From Rhizorhapis suberifaciens (GTDB lineage Bacteria; Pseudomonadota; Alphaproteobacteria; Sphingomonadales; Sphingomonadaceae): a DNA stretch of 64,000 nucleotides. The stretch is from the NCBI RefSeq assembly GCF_014200045.1, contig NZ_JACHOV010000003.1, forward strand, positions 302,567-366,566, in the 5' to 3' direction. A program made the translations under genes and the position numbers. Shown here piece by piece: positions 24,797-34,302 of the stretch. The number at the start of each line of letters is the position of its first letter. The first letter of the stretch is position 1. Under the pieces are notes generated by a model, which worked only from the letters and a program-made list of their open reading frames with translations, ran no database searches and had not been told where the DNA came from.

Positions 24797-26143
24797 ATGC
24801 TCAACCTAGAAGAAGCCCAGAAGCGCGCCGAACAGCTCGTTGAAATGGCGCGCGCCATCGGTGCGGACGCCGCCGACGCGATTTACGTATGCGATGCGTC
24901 GACCCAGGTGCAGATGCGCCTTGGCGCGCTGGAGGATGTGGAAAGGTCCGAGGGCGAGGAAATCGGCCTGCGCGTCTTTTCCGGCCTGCGGTCCGCGACG
25001 GTGTCATCGTCCGACATGTCGACGGAGGCGCTTTCACAGCTGGCGGAGCGGGCGCTCGCCATGGCCAGGGAGGCCCCCGACGACCAATATGCGGGACTTG
25101 CGCCAGAGGAACTGCTGCTCCGCCGAAAAGTCAGTGGCCTGGATCTGGCGGACGCGCAGGACCCGCAGCCCGAGGCGCTGAAGGAACGCGCGCTGGTGGC
25201 GGAGGACGCTGCCCGCAGCGTCATGGGCGTCACCAACAGCGAAGGCGCGGGTGCAGGTGCGGGGCGAAGCCATATCGCCTTGGCCACCAGCCACGGTTTT
25301 TCGGGCAGCTACGCCGGAACGTCCCATAGCTGCTATGCCAGTGTGCTTGCCGGCGAGGGTTCGGCCATGCAACGGGACTATGCCAGCCACAGCGTCCGGC
25401 ATCTCGTTGACCTGGAACAACCGGACAGCATCGGGCACCGGGCCGGGCAACGGGCGGTAGCGCGACTCAATCCCATCAAGATCGATAGCGGCCAGATGCC
25501 GGTCATTTTCGATCCACGCGTCGGTTCCAGCCTGCTGGGGCATTTGATCGGGGGCATCGTAGGATCCGCAATCGCACGCAAGGCGAGCTTTCTGCTCGAA
25601 TGCCTGGAAAAGCGCATTTTTCGTGAGACCATCAACATCGTCGACGAGCCGTTGCGCCCGCGCGGCTTGCGGTCCCGACCGTTCGATGGAGAGGGACTGC
25701 CAACCAGGCAAACCAACCTGATCGAAAACGGGGTGCTTACCGGATGGCTGCTGGATAGCGCTTCGGCCCGGCAATTGGGACTGCAGCCCACCGGCCACGC
25801 CTCCCGAGGCATAGGGGGCGCACCGGGCGCCAGCGCGACCAACGTACATATGGACCCCGGCAGCATGACGCCTGGCGAACTGATGGCGGACGTCAAGCGC
25901 GGTATCTATGTGACTGAGCTGATCGGCATGGGCGTGAATATGGTGACGGGGGACTATAGCCGGGGCGCTTCGGGTTTCCTGATCGAAAATGGAGCGACGG
26001 GGCCGGCGGTTGCGGAAATCACCATTGCGGGCAATCTGCTGGACATATTTGCTGAACTGACGGCGGCTAACGATCTTGAGTTCCGGTACGGCGTCAATGT
26101 TCCCACCTTGCGCATCGACGGAATGATGGTCGCGGGTGGCTGA
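24797..26143 (+). CDS. pmbA: TldD/PmbA-family metalloprotease-like protein
   Basis: A 448-residue member of the PmbA (TldE) branch. The N-terminal half has the E-D-V-E-R-S-E-G-E-E-I-G-L-R-V-F motif and the C-terminal half G-V-N-M-V-T-G-D-Y-S-R-G-A-S-G-F-L-I-E-N-G, which marks the family. In E. coli TldD and TldE form a heterodimer that degrades unfolded peptides and matures microcin B17; TldD carries the metal site and TldE does not. No tldD is in the window, so the partner must lie elsewhere. It overlaps the downstream phosphatase gene by 8 bp. Confidence 0.9.
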   Translation: MLNLEEAQKRAEQLVEMARAIGADAADAIYVCDASTQVQMRLGALEDVERSEGEEIGLRVFSGLRSATVSSSDMSTEALSQLAERALAMAREAPDDQYAGLAPEELLLRRKVSGLDLADAQDPQPEALKERALVAEDAARSVMGVTNSEGAGAGAGRSHIALATSHGFSGSYAGTSHSCYASVLAGEGSAMQRDYASHSVRHLVDLEQPDSIGHRAGQRAVARLNPIKIDSGQMPVIFDPRVGSSLLGHLIGGIVGSAIARKASFLLECLEKRIFRETINIVDEPLRPRGLRSRPFDGEGLPTRQTNLIENGVLTGWLLDSASARQLGLQPTGHASRGIGGAPGASATNVHMDPGSMTPGELMADVKRGIYVTELIGMGVNMVTGDYSRGASGFLIENGATGPAVAEITIAGNLLDIFAELTAANDLEFRYGVNVPTLRIDGMMVAGG

Positions 26144-26924
26144 TCCGTTGCTCGACCAGACCGCTGAGGCCGTCAATGAAGTGGCGGATATGGCGATGGC
26201 ATTATGGTCGCCCGGCGAGTCACGCGTCAAAAATTGGGAAAAATCGCCTGGGCAACTGGTGTGCGAGGTCGACCTGGCGGCGGACCGGCTGTTGCGTGAA
26301 CGGCTGAGCGCCATCGATCCTGGCGCGGCCTGGCTTTCAGAAGAAACGGCAGACGATCTGGTGCGGCTCAATCATGAACGCATCTGGCTGGTCGACCCTA
26401 TTGATGGGACGCGGGACTTTCTGCGCGGCCGACCGGGCTGGGCAGTGTCTGTGGCATTGGTGGAGCATGGAGAGCCTGTACTCGGCTTGCTCGCCGCCCC
26501 CGCCCGTAAAGAGCTGTGGACGGCGCGGAAAGGGGCCGGAGCCTGGCGGAACGGAACTCCGCTTGCGGCAAGTACACGCGCAAGCTTTGCGGGCGCGCGA
26601 GTGCCGGCCGATCATCTGGCAAAGGTCGACGGTGATTTGACCACGGTATGTAAGCCTAACAGCATCGCGTTGCGCATGGCGATGGTAGCGGCGGATGAGG
26701 CCGACCTGGTGGCGACGGTACGTTGGGGCAATGAGTGGGATATTGCCGCCGCCATGCTGATCGCGCAGGAGGCCGGGGCGGCCGTGACAGATGCCTTGGG
26801 CCATGACTTGCGGTTCAACAGAGAAAAACCAACGGCCCTGGGAATTTTATGCTGTGCGCCTGCTATTCATGCCTCGGCGGTGCAGCGGCTTGCCGGACGG
26901 GCGCACGAGGTCCTGGGCGGTTAA
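26136..26924 (+). CDS. Inositol-monophosphatase-family phosphatase (CysQ-like)
   Basis: A 262-residue Mg2+-dependent phosphatase. Metal ligands are visible: E69-E70 (L-S-E-E-T), D87 and D90 in D-P-I-D-G-T, and D202 in W-G-N-E-W-D-I-A-A. Such enzymes hydrolyse 3'-phosphoadenosine 5'-phosphate (CysQ) or inositol phosphates; the W-D-I-A-A motif is shared, so the substrate is not certain. The GTG start overlaps the end of pmbA, and this pairing is common in alphaproteobacteria. No ATG is better placed. Confidence 0.88.
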   Translation: MADPLLDQTAEAVNEVADMAMALWSPGESRVKNWEKSPGQLVCEVDLAADRLLRERLSAIDPGAAWLSEETADDLVRLNHERIWLVDPIDGTRDFLRGRPGWAVSVALVEHGEPVLGLLAAPARKELWTARKGAGAWRNGTPLAASTRASFAGARVPADHLAKVDGDLTTVCKPNSIALRMAMVAADEADLVATVRWGNEWDIAAAMLIAQEAGAAVTDALGHDLRFNREKPTALGILCCAPAIHASAVQRLAGRAHEVLGG

Positions 26925-26982
26925 TTCCGCTTCCATTTCGGTTGGTGTCTTAGCCATCGGGCCTTCGACCAGTGCATAGTCC

Positions 26983-28464
26983 TCACAGTCGCAAATCCTC
27001 GATCATCAGCCCTGCTGTTGCCTTCGCGCCCGCGACGACCGCAGGGATGCCGGCGCCTGGATGGGTGCCTGCGCCCACGAAATAGAGATTGTGTATCATG
27101 TCGTCTCTATTGTGGGTGCGGAACCATGCACTCTGACTGAGCACCGGTTCAAGCGAGAAGGCGCTGCCGAGATGGGCATTGAGATCCTGTGCGAAGTCGG
27201 GAGGCGCATAGTGGAAGCTGGTGACGATGCGGGAGCGAATGTCGGGGATCAGGCGGCGCTCGATCTCATCCAATATCCGTTCCTTGTAGATCGGTCCGAT
27301 CTGGGACCAGTCAATCGGCAGCTTGCCAAGATGCGGTACGGGGGCGAGCGCGTAAAAGGTTGAGTGGCCCTCGGGCGCCAAGCTGGGATCGGTAACGGTG
27401 GGATGATGAAGATAGAGCGAGAAATCCCGCGCCAGCACGCCGTGATCGTAAATGTCCTTCAACAGCCCCTTAAAGCGCGGCCCGAAGAGGACCATGTGGT
27501 GCGGGATGCCAGGCCAAGTGCCCTTGATGCCGAAATGTACGAGGAAAAGGCTGGGCGACCAGCGCTTGCGCTCAAGCGCCTGCGTCTGGCGGCGTCCGCG
27601 GACCGTATTGCCGAGCAGGTCGCGATAGCTGTGCATGATGTCGGCATTGCTGGCCACGGCGTCGAACTTGTCGTGCCAGCCAGAACGGGTGCGGACACCG
27701 GTGACGCGGTCGCCCAGCGTCTCGATCTCTTCAACTGGATCGCCAAGGCGCAATGTGCCGCCGATCCGTTCAAACTGCGCCACCATTCCGGCGATAAGGC
27801 GATTGGTGCCGCCATGGGCGAACCATATCCCCCCATCGCGCTGAAGCTTGTGGGTCAGGGCGTAAATCGCGCTGGCGGTCATTGGATTGCCGCCGACAAG
27901 AAGGCTATGGAAACTCAGCGCCTCGCGCAGCTTCTCATGCTTCACAAAGCTTGAAACCATCGAATAAACCGACCGCCAGGCCTGGTGCTTTGCCAACTGA
28001 GGTGCGGCGCGGACCATTGAGGCGAAGTCGAGAAAGGGCGTTGTCCCCAACTTCACATAATCGTCTTCAAAGACGCCTGCAGAATATTCCAGAAGCCGCT
28101 GATAGCCGGCAATGTCCTCTGGGCTGAGCTTGGCGATTTCGTGACGGAGCGCAAGATCGTCATTGCTATAGTCGAACTGCGTTCCGTCAGGCCAGTTGAG
28201 GCGATAAAACGGACTGACTGGATGCAGCGCCACATCTTCCGCCATGTCATGCCCGGTCAGGCGCCATAGCTCAGTCAGGCAGGCGGGGTCGGTGATGACG
28301 GTTGGTCCGGCATCGAAAGTGAAGCCCTCCTTTTCCCAGACATAGGCCTGGCCGCCAGGCCGATCGCGCGCTTCGACGATCATGGTGGCAATACCAGCCG
28401 ATTGCAGCCGGATCGCCAACGCAAGGCCGCCAATGCCAGCTCCGATGATCGCGGCTTTTTTCAC
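26983..28464 (-). CDS. crtI: Phytoene desaturase
   Basis: A 493-residue FAD enzyme that desaturates phytoene toward lycopene at the membrane. The N-terminal dinucleotide fold is A-I-I-G-A-G-I-G-G-L-A-L-A (about 5-17), followed by E-A-R-D-R-P-G-G; the C-terminal bacterial-type signature is Y-F-V-G-A-G-T-H-P-G-A-G-I-P. Length is normal for CrtI. The neighbours are not carotenoid genes: no crtB or crtY lies directly behind, which is unusual because crtI and crtB are often adjacent. It is convergent with the CysQ-like gene. The yellow pigment of sphingomonads depends on this step. Confidence 0.95.
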   Translation of the reverse strand: MKKAAIIGAGIGGLALAIRLQSAGIATMIVEARDRPGGQAYVWEKEGFTFDAGPTVITDPACLTELWRLTGHDMAEDVALHPVSPFYRLNWPDGTQFDYSNDDLALRHEIAKLSPEDIAGYQRLLEYSAGVFEDDYVKLGTTPFLDFASMVRAAPQLAKHQAWRSVYSMVSSFVKHEKLREALSFHSLLVGGNPMTASAIYALTHKLQRDGGIWFAHGGTNRLIAGMVAQFERIGGTLRLGDPVEEIETLGDRVTGVRTRSGWHDKFDAVASNADIMHSYRDLLGNTVRGRRQTQALERKRWSPSLFLVHFGIKGTWPGIPHHMVLFGPRFKGLLKDIYDHGVLARDFSLYLHHPTVTDPSLAPEGHSTFYALAPVPHLGKLPIDWSQIGPIYKERILDEIERRLIPDIRSRIVTSFHYAPPDFAQDLNAHLGSAFSLEPVLSQSAWFRTHNRDDMIHNLYFVGAGTHPGAGIPAVVAGAKATAGLMIEDLRL

Positions 28465-28734
28465 GCTGCCTTATCTCCAAGCACTGCAAAGATTCCGATC
28501 ATTGGCGCAAAGACTTAACGGCGGGGGCAAGGCCGGGGAAGGGGGCGGGTGAATAAACTTAGAACAATGCGAGTCGTTGGGAAGGCCCGCACGGCCCCAC
28601 TCCCAATATGGCAGGAGCAGGCTGATTTCATCACCATCCATCCCGTTAGAAGCTGCATCCGCCGCCTTTGCTCTGGCATCGCGCGGGGGAATCGGGACTA
28701 ACGGCGGCATGCAAGAAAATCAGGTCGCCCCCTT

Positions 28735-29925
28735 TTGCTGAAGTTACCGGACAGCCGCGCTCCGTTTCCGGATAGCTTTTCGCCCGCCCGTCTGTCGGGA
28801 AGTATCGGCATTTCGCGCGTACTGTGCATTTTGGGTGTGGTCTACGTCCATGCCTGGACAGGACTTGATGGCGGCCAGTTGGTTCAAGCCAACGGTTCGG
28901 CGCAAGGCGTGATGCGCTGGGTATTAATGGAACTTCTGGGGCGCAGCGCGGTGCCTCTGCTCGGCATGATTTCAGGATGGTTGGTGGCGGGGTCGGCCTG
29001 GTCCAGATCCTATGGCAGCTTCATGCGTGGAAAAGCGCGGACAATCCTGCTGCCGATGCTGATTTGGAATGCGCTGGCAATGCTGATTATCACTGGGGGA
29101 GCGGCGCTGGGCCTTTTGGCGGCCCCCCTTCCCGGGTCTGCTTGGATCGCCGTGGATCAGCTGTTTGCGTTCCTGTCGCCCAATGAGACCAATGTGCAAA
29201 TGGCGTTCCTGCGAGATTTGTTCGTGTGCATGGCTTTTGCTCCATTGCTGGTGCGGATGCGTAGCCCTTGGTTGTGGAGCATTGCGGGTGCTACGGCGCT
29301 CTGGTCGGTTTCCGGCTGGATGTTTCCGTTGCTGCTGCGGCCGTCGATCCTCATTTTCTTCATTGCGGGAATCATGGTGCGCCGGAGCCGGTTCGAAGCG
29401 CGCGTCGCGGCGATACCTGTGGCTTGGCCGGCTCTTATCTTCGGAATTTGCGCGCTGGTAAAGATTTGGCTGTCGGCCCTTGCTACGCCCTTGGGGGACG
29501 CGCATCCCCACATGATGGCGGCGTTTGACCTGTTACTGCGTTTTTCGGCGGCGCTGTTCTTCTGGCGGCTCGCATGGCATCTGGCCGGAACGAGCAAGGG
29601 CGCAATATTGCTGCGGATCGAGCCTTATGCGTTTCTGATATTTTGTTCGCACCTTATCCTGATTTGGCTTGCAGGGCCGGGGATCGGCCTGCTCACGGGA
29701 CCGCTCGGGTCGCCGGCCTATCCTGCCTATCTGCTGCTCCAGCCAGTGCTGGCGGCAGCGGCGGGAATCCTTATAGGGCGAGGGTTGATGGTCGTGGCTC
29801 CACGCGCGGCCGAGCTGATGAGCGGAGGCCGGCTGAAGGTGAGGCAGAATGAGGCAACGCCATCTGTCCCCCGCTTCAAGGCAGGCGCACCCTGGTGGCG
29901 CTCCTATCAGCGGGCCCGGCGTTAA
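28735..29925 (+). CDS. Acyltransferase-3 family membrane protein
   Basis: A 396-residue membrane protein with about 10 hydrophobic helices. The N-terminal S-R-V-L-C-I-L-G-V-V-Y-V-H-A (about residues 28-41) contains the catalytic-type His of acyltransferase-3 proteins; R-S-A-V-P-L-L-G-M-I-S-G-W is the second motif (about 71-83). These enzymes O-acylate envelope sugars or export similar groups. The start is doubtful: the only in-frame choice is TTG 28735 with no ribosome site. An ATG at 28709 lies in another frame and meets a stop at once, near a CCCCC-TTTT run where a one-base slip would join the frames. Confidence 0.78.
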   Translation: MLKLPDSRAPFPDSFSPARLSGSIGISRVLCILGVVYVHAWTGLDGGQLVQANGSAQGVMRWVLMELLGRSAVPLLGMISGWLVAGSAWSRSYGSFMRGKARTILLPMLIWNALAMLIITGGAALGLLAAPLPGSAWIAVDQLFAFLSPNETNVQMAFLRDLFVCMAFAPLLVRMRSPWLWSIAGATALWSVSGWMFPLLLRPSILIFFIAGIMVRRSRFEARVAAIPVAWPALIFGICALVKIWLSALATPLGDAHPHMMAAFDLLLRFSAALFFWRLAWHLAGTSKGAILLRIEPYAFLIFCSHLILIWLAGPGIGLLTGPLGSPAYPAYLLLQPVLAAAAGILIGRGLMVVAPRAAELMSGGRLKVRQNEATPSVPRFKAGAPWWRSYQRARR

Positions 29926-30003
29926 CGGGTTCTGGCCTCTAGAAATTCTTTGTTTACCGCGATTTCCGAGTCGCCAGATGATTCCATCTGGCTCGAAATC
30001 ACT

Positions 30004-30477
30004 CTAGAGCTTGCCGTATTTGGCTTCGAATCCGGCAACATCGCCCCGCGCGAGATAGCTCGCTTGGTCCATCCATTGATCCCGGCTCGGTCGTCCCGCG
30101 AAATTGCCCAGATGCCGGTCGATTTCCGCCAGATCGGTGGCCGTCCAGGACGCTATCTGCTCATAGCGGGTGACCCCAAGCCCAATGAGGATGCCGTTAA
30201 CCTTGGGTCCAATGCCCTTGATCTTCAGCAGATTGTCGGGTTCCCCACTGGAACGAGGTTTTGCGGGAGCAACAGGTTCGGCCGCTTTCGGCTGAGGGGC
30301 TGGTTCCACGGGAGTGGGTGGGGCGCGCGCAAAGCCTGGCTTTTCAGACGTTGCCTGCGGAGGCGGTGCGACAATGGTCTTGTCCGCTCCCTTGCCCCTG
30401 AACAGGAAAGCAATAATCGCGATCAGCGCGAGAACGACCAAGATCCAAAGGCCGTAAGTGGCGATAAAGTCCTGCAT
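30004..30477 (-). CDS. Membrane-anchored helix-hairpin-helix protein
   Basis: A 157-residue protein. Residues 8-26 are one membrane helix (L-W-I-L-V-V-L-A-L-I-A-I-I-A-F-L), residues 33-80 a Pro/Ala-rich linker, and residues 83-157 a helix-hairpin-helix domain: L-K-I-K-G-I-G-P-K-V-N-G-I-L and a second half W-T-A-T-D-L-A-E-I-D. That fold usually binds DNA or other protein. The same domain is sometimes fused to the NuoE subunit or ribosomal-like proteins in alphaproteobacteria. It follows purD by 26 bp on the same strand, so it is likely co-transcribed with it. Confidence 0.75.
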   Translation of the reverse strand: MQDFIATYGLWILVVLALIAIIAFLFRGKGADKTIVAPPPQATSEKPGFARAPPTPVEPAPQPKAAEPVAPAKPRSSGEPDNLLKIKGIGPKVNGILIGLGVTRYEQIASWTATDLAEIDRHLGNFAGRPSRDQWMDQASYLARGDVAGFEAKYGKL

Positions 30478-30503
30478 CCTGCTTCTCCTTATGTCTCTGA
30501 TTC

Positions 30504-31784
30504 TCAGCTTTTCGCTTCTCGCGCCACTTCGCGCCAGCCAATATCGCTTCGATAGAAGCCGGTTGGAAAATTAACGGCTCGAACTGCCTTATAAGCAGCA
30601 GCCTGAGCCTCAGTCACATTCGAAGCTCTTGCCGTGACATTCAGCACGCGTCCGCCGCTGGCGACAAATTGGCCGTCTTTCAGTTTCGTGCCGGCGTGGA
30701 AGACTTTCGCACCATGTTCCTCCGCCTCGGAAATGCCGCTGATAGCTCCGCCCTTTTCCGGCGTGCCGGGATAGCCCTTTGCAGCCATGACGACGGTCAG
30801 GGCGGAATCATCGGAAAGGCCCACTGGTCCGTGTTCCGCCAATTTGCCTTCCGCAGTCGCCAGCAGTAGCGGCACCAGATCTTCATCAAGGCGCATCATC
30901 AGCACTTGGCATTCGGGATCGCCGAAACGGGCGTTATATTCAATAAGCTTCGGCCCCTGCTCGGTCAGCATCAGGCCCGCATAAAGGACGCCATTATAAG
31001 GCATGCCCTGCGCCGCCATGGCGGCGACGGTTGGCTGCACGATCTCGTCCAACACGCGTTGCTCCAACTGAGGCGTTAGAACAGGCGCTGGGCTATAGGC
31101 GCCCATGCCGCCCGTGTTCGGACCGGTGTCGCCGTCTCCGACACGCTTATGGTCCTGGGCCGAGCCAAAGGCCAGCACTGCCTTGCCATCGGTGAGCGCG
31201 AAGAAGCTGGCCTCTTCCCCTTCAAGAAATTCCTCGATCACCACTTCCGTCCCGGCTTCGCCAAGCCCGCCGGAGAACATGTGGGCAATGGCCTCTCTGG
31301 CCTCCTGCTCGTTCATGGCAATGACAACGCCTTTGCCGGCAGCAAGCCCGTCGGCCTTGATCACAATGGGCAGGGAAAAATCGCTGAGAGCGCTCAGCGC
31401 TTCGTTGACGGTCCGGGCGCGGACATAGGCAGCGGTAGGGATGTTCGCCTTGACGCAAAGGTCCTTGGTGAAGCCTTTCGAACCTTCAAGCTGCGCTGCA
31501 AGCCTGGATGGCCCGAATGCCGGCACGCCCGCCGCACGCAAAGTGTCGGCCAGCCCGTCGACCAGCGGCGCTTCCGGACCGATCACAACCAGGCCGATGG
31601 TTTTTTCCTTGCAGAAAGATGACACTGCGGCGTGATCGGCAGCGTCAAGCTCGACCAGTTCGGCATGTTCGGCTATTCCGGGATTGCCAGGAGCGGCGTA
31701 CAGCTTTTCGAGCATGGGCGATTGCGCCAGTTTCCATGCGAGCGCATGTTCCCGGCCGCCGCTGCCCAACAACAGGATGTTCAT
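30504..31784 (-). CDS. purD: Phosphoribosylamine--glycine ligase
   Basis: A 426-residue ATP-grasp enzyme of purine synthesis. [16 protein letters not shown] is the canonical N-terminus, [11 protein letters not shown] (about 143-153) lies in the ATP-grasp fold, and [18 protein letters not shown] (about 212-229) is the family signature. I start at ATG 31784 (GGAAGG upstream), not at the longer frame. That ATG overlaps the xseA start on the other strand, so promoters for each gene must lie within the other's coding DNA. Confidence 0.97.
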   Translation of the reverse strand: MNILLLGSGGREHALAWKLAQSPMLEKLYAAPGNPGIAEHAELVELDAADHAAVSSFCKEKTIGLVVIGPEAPLVDGLADTLRAAGVPAFGPSRLAAQLEGSKGFTKDLCVKANIPTAAYVRARTVNEALSALSDFSLPIVIKADGLAAGKGVVIAMNEQEAREAIAHMFSGGLGEAGTEVVIEEFLEGEEASFFALTDGKAVLAFGSAQDHKRVGDGDTGPNTGGMGAYSPAPVLTPQLEQRVLDEIVQPTVAAMAAQGMPYNGVLYAGLMLTEQGPKLIEYNARFGDPECQVLMMRLDEDLVPLLLATAEGKLAEHGPVGLSDDSALTVVMAAKGYPGTPEKGGAISGISEAEEHGAKVFHAGTKLKDGQFVASGGRVLNVTARASNVTEAQAAAYKAVRAVNFPTGFYRSDIGWREVAREAKS

Positions 31785-33285
31785 GCCCGATACGCCTTCC
31801 CAATATGATCCGTTCAATCCGTCCGGCAGGCTGTTAGCCGAGGACGTCGCCGGGGACAACGCGCCCGCGCTCAGCATCAGCGAAATTTCCGCGCTGCTGA
31901 AGCGGACGGTGGAGGATCGCTTTTCGCATGTGAAGCTGCGCGGCGAAATCTCCGGCTTCAAGCGAGCGGCCTCAGGACATGTTTATCTGTGCCTGAAAGA
32001 TGAGAATGCGGTCATCGATGGTGTGATGTGGAAGACGGGAGCGCAGCGGCTTGCCTTCCGTCCGGAAGACGGCATCGAAGTCGTGGTGACGGGCAAGATC
32101 ACGACCTATCCCGGACGATCCAAATATCAGATAGTCATCGAACGGATGGAGTTGGCGGGCGAAGGCGCCCTCATGCAGCTTCTGGAGCGGCTGAAACAGA
32201 AGCTGGCCGCCGAAGGACTGTTCGATGGCGCGCGCAAGAAAGCGCTGCCCTATTTGCCGCAAGTGATCGGTGTCGTGACGTCCCCGACAGGCGCTGTAAT
32301 CCGCGACATTCTGCATAGGCTCGCGGATCGTTGTCCCACGCGCGTCATCCTGTGGCCGGTCTTGGTGCAAGGCGAGGGCGCGGCGCTGCAAGTGGCGCGG
32401 GCAATCAGGGGCTTTGATGCCATAGAGACGGGCGGGCCGATTCCGCGTCCCGATCTGCTGATCGTGGCGCGGGGCGGCGGCTCGATTGAGGACCTTTGGG
32501 CCTTCAACGAGGAACCGGTGATCCGGGCCGTTGCGGATTGCCGCATTCCGGTCATTTCGGCGGTGGGGCATGAGACCGACACCACCTTGTGCGATTATGC
32601 GGCCGATGTCCGGGCGCCTACTCCCACTGCGGCGGCAGAGATCGCCGTACCGGTGCGGGCCGAATTGATAGCGACCGTGACTGAGCTTGGCCTGCGCGCC
32701 GGTCGTTGTGCGCGGCGCTATCATGAACGCGCGCAGGAGCGGTTGGCGGCGCAAGTTCGCCTTATGCCGCGTCTTGAGGATTTGCTTCAGCCACAAAGGC
32801 AGCGCACCGATGACATGGCGGAGCGGTTGCGGCGCGGGCTGTCCCACCGGCTGAGTGAAGCCCGGCATGAACTGGCGGATGCATCGGGCGCGCTCCGCCC
32901 TGCACTTCTCAGTCAACGCCTGGACCGGGAGCAGGCGAGATTCGATAATGTGCGGTTGCGCCCCGAGCTGTTGCGCCGCCGCCTATCCGATTGCTCAATC
33001 GCTTTGGATCGCATGGCGCGCCTTGCGGCCTCGCTCGATCCAAAACGACCACTGTCGAAGGGCTATGCGTTGGTCATGGACGGAGAGAAGCTGGTGCCTA
33101 CCGCCGTTGCTGCTCGCGCGGCAGGTCATGTCACGTTGAAGTTCGCCGATGATGACGTTGCAGCGGAGATTTCCTCCAGCCTTGAGAAACAGGCAAAAAC
33201 TGCTACATCTAGGGCCATAAGCAAAAGGCCGGGTCCCGCGAGGGATGAAGATTCCGCAAAACGACAGCAGGATCTGTTTTCATGA
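31783..33285 (+). CDS. xseA: Exodeoxyribonuclease VII, large subunit
   Basis: A 500-residue nuclease subunit that, with XseB, degrades single-stranded DNA. The N-terminal OB fold ([17 protein letters not shown], about 28-44; L-R-G-E-I-S-G-F-K) leads to the catalytic core with [13 protein letters not shown] and [16 protein letters not shown], and [10 protein letters not shown]. A coiled region and a Ser/Lys-rich tail end in Q-Q-D-L-F-S. ATG 31783 follows AGGATGTTC; ATG 31777 is a possible alternative. xseB is not in the window. Confidence 0.95.
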   Translation: MPDTPSQYDPFNPSGRLLAEDVAGDNAPALSISEISALLKRTVEDRFSHVKLRGEISGFKRAASGHVYLCLKDENAVIDGVMWKTGAQRLAFRPEDGIEVVVTGKITTYPGRSKYQIVIERMELAGEGALMQLLERLKQKLAAEGLFDGARKKALPYLPQVIGVVTSPTGAVIRDILHRLADRCPTRVILWPVLVQGEGAALQVARAIRGFDAIETGGPIPRPDLLIVARGGGSIEDLWAFNEEPVIRAVADCRIPVISAVGHETDTTLCDYAADVRAPTPTAAAEIAVPVRAELIATVTELGLRAGRCARRYHERAQERLAAQVRLMPRLEDLLQPQRQRTDDMAERLRRGLSHRLSEARHELADASGALRPALLSQRLDREQARFDNVRLRPELLRRRLSDCSIALDRMARLAASLDPKRPLSKGYALVMDGEKLVPTAVAARAAGHVTLKFADDDVAAEISSSLEKQAKTATSRAISKRPGPARDEDSAKRQQDLFS

Positions 33286-33319
33286 TAGTCCGCGCCTTGG
33301 ATGAGAATAGACAGGGTAT

Positions 33320-33535
33320 ATGTCGATGTTGATGTCGAACCGCGACCGTCCGGCCAAACTGCATTATATGGCTTATAATTTTCGGATGCTGTCCCCTGGT
33401 GACCATGTGGTTTGCGCCGTGACGGGTGAGAAAATCCGCTTGGATGACCTGCGTTACTGGAGTGTCGAAAAGCAGGAGGCCTATGCCTCCGCCGAAATTT
33501 CCGTGCAGGCGGCGCTCAAAAACCGCATGGCATAA
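33320..33535 (+). CDS. DUF2093 family protein
   Basis: A 71-residue protein typical of alphaproteobacteria. The core has G-D-H-V-V-C-A-V-T-G-E-K-I-R-L-D-D-L-R-Y-W-S-V-E, which is the DUF2093 signature. Function unknown. It lies 34 bp after xseA on the same strand, probably cotranscribed. ATGs at 33320, 33326 and 33332 all suit the frame; AGGG is closest to the first. A hairpin follows the stop. Confidence 0.82.
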   Translation: MSMLMSNRDRPAKLHYMAYNFRMLSPGDHVVCAVTGEKIRLDDLRYWSVEKQEAYASAEISVQAALKNRMA

Positions 33536-33539
33536 ACCG

Positions 33540-33569
33540 GCGAGGGGTTTTCCCTCGCATAGCGTTTTT
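33540..33569 (+). terminator. Likely intrinsic terminator after xseA-DUF2093
   Basis: GCGAGGG and CCCTCGC form a 7-bp stem around GTTTT (33540-33558), followed by ATAGCGTTTTT. It lies 5 bp past the stop. Confidence 0.6.
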
Positions 33570-34302
33570 CGTTAAGGTTCGTCCTGGGCTGCGAGCCCAC
33601 AAACATGCTGTCCGGATTAACGGAAACCATTCGTCCTGAGCGAGGGTGGCGTTGGGCTGGTTCTGGCTATCTCTCAGCCCCCCTCGACACGATACGGCGT
33701 GGACTTCGCTTCTCAAAGGATTTCGTTTCAAGTTGATCCTGTGTCTACCGGACTATGGCTACGTCTGTTCGGTGCAGGAGGTTTTTCAGTTAGATGTAGA
33801 GACACTGAACGATCCGAATCTTCCCAAAAATAGAACTCACGGTATGGAAATGGCCATTCACCCGTCCCGATGCCAGCCGTCGGAAGGTGGGTACAGGTCG
33901 GTCCTCAGAACAATACCGTCTATTCTCTTAAGGAGGACGCCAAAGGAGAGAAAATTCGGCAAATTTCCCCTTACCTCGAACGACCATCACAATTTTTGGA
34001 ACGAATTCGTAATGTTATTCGTTACCACCTTCTAGATGGTTCCCTGAACGATCCTTTCGTTCAGAGCATGGATCACTGTAATTTTCATACCAAACCCCCT
34101 AATATGCTATGTGGCATATTCGCCACAGAGCGACGGAAAAGTTACACATCATTTTCATCTTCGACTTTACAGTTGTATAACAGCGTCGCAACATCAGTTT
34201 ACTCGCGGTTCCATAATCCGGCGTAGATCGGACCTCGCTGGGCCACGGGAAATTGAGTGGGTTTTCCAAATCCGCTTTCTCCAGAGATAAGGGACTGGAA
34301 CT
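33570..34302. other. Gene-free, lower-GC stretch before the second TonB receptor
   Basis: The first part (about 33575-33720) contains the degenerate motif TTCGTCCTGAGC plus CTCGACACGA, similar to dispersed intergenic repeats in sphingomonads. The rest is less GC-rich than the flanks. Two hairpins stand out: CTGAACG/CGTTCAG (34044-34064) and AATATGC/GCATATT (34101-34120). A 118-codon frame (33870-34226) is open but has no ribosome site and no recognisable motif. The receptor's promoter should lie in the last 200 bp. Confidence 0.5.

Noticed and set aside
26824..26943. Possible short minus-strand gene after crtI, a place where crtB might be expected
   Set aside because: Only about 36 codons from an ATG near 26943, no similarity to CrtB, and it overlaps the CysQ-like gene.
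33870..34226. 118-codon frame before the second TonB receptor
   Set aside because: Reads somewhat protein-like in its first half but has no ribosome site, no motif and runs through two hairpins.
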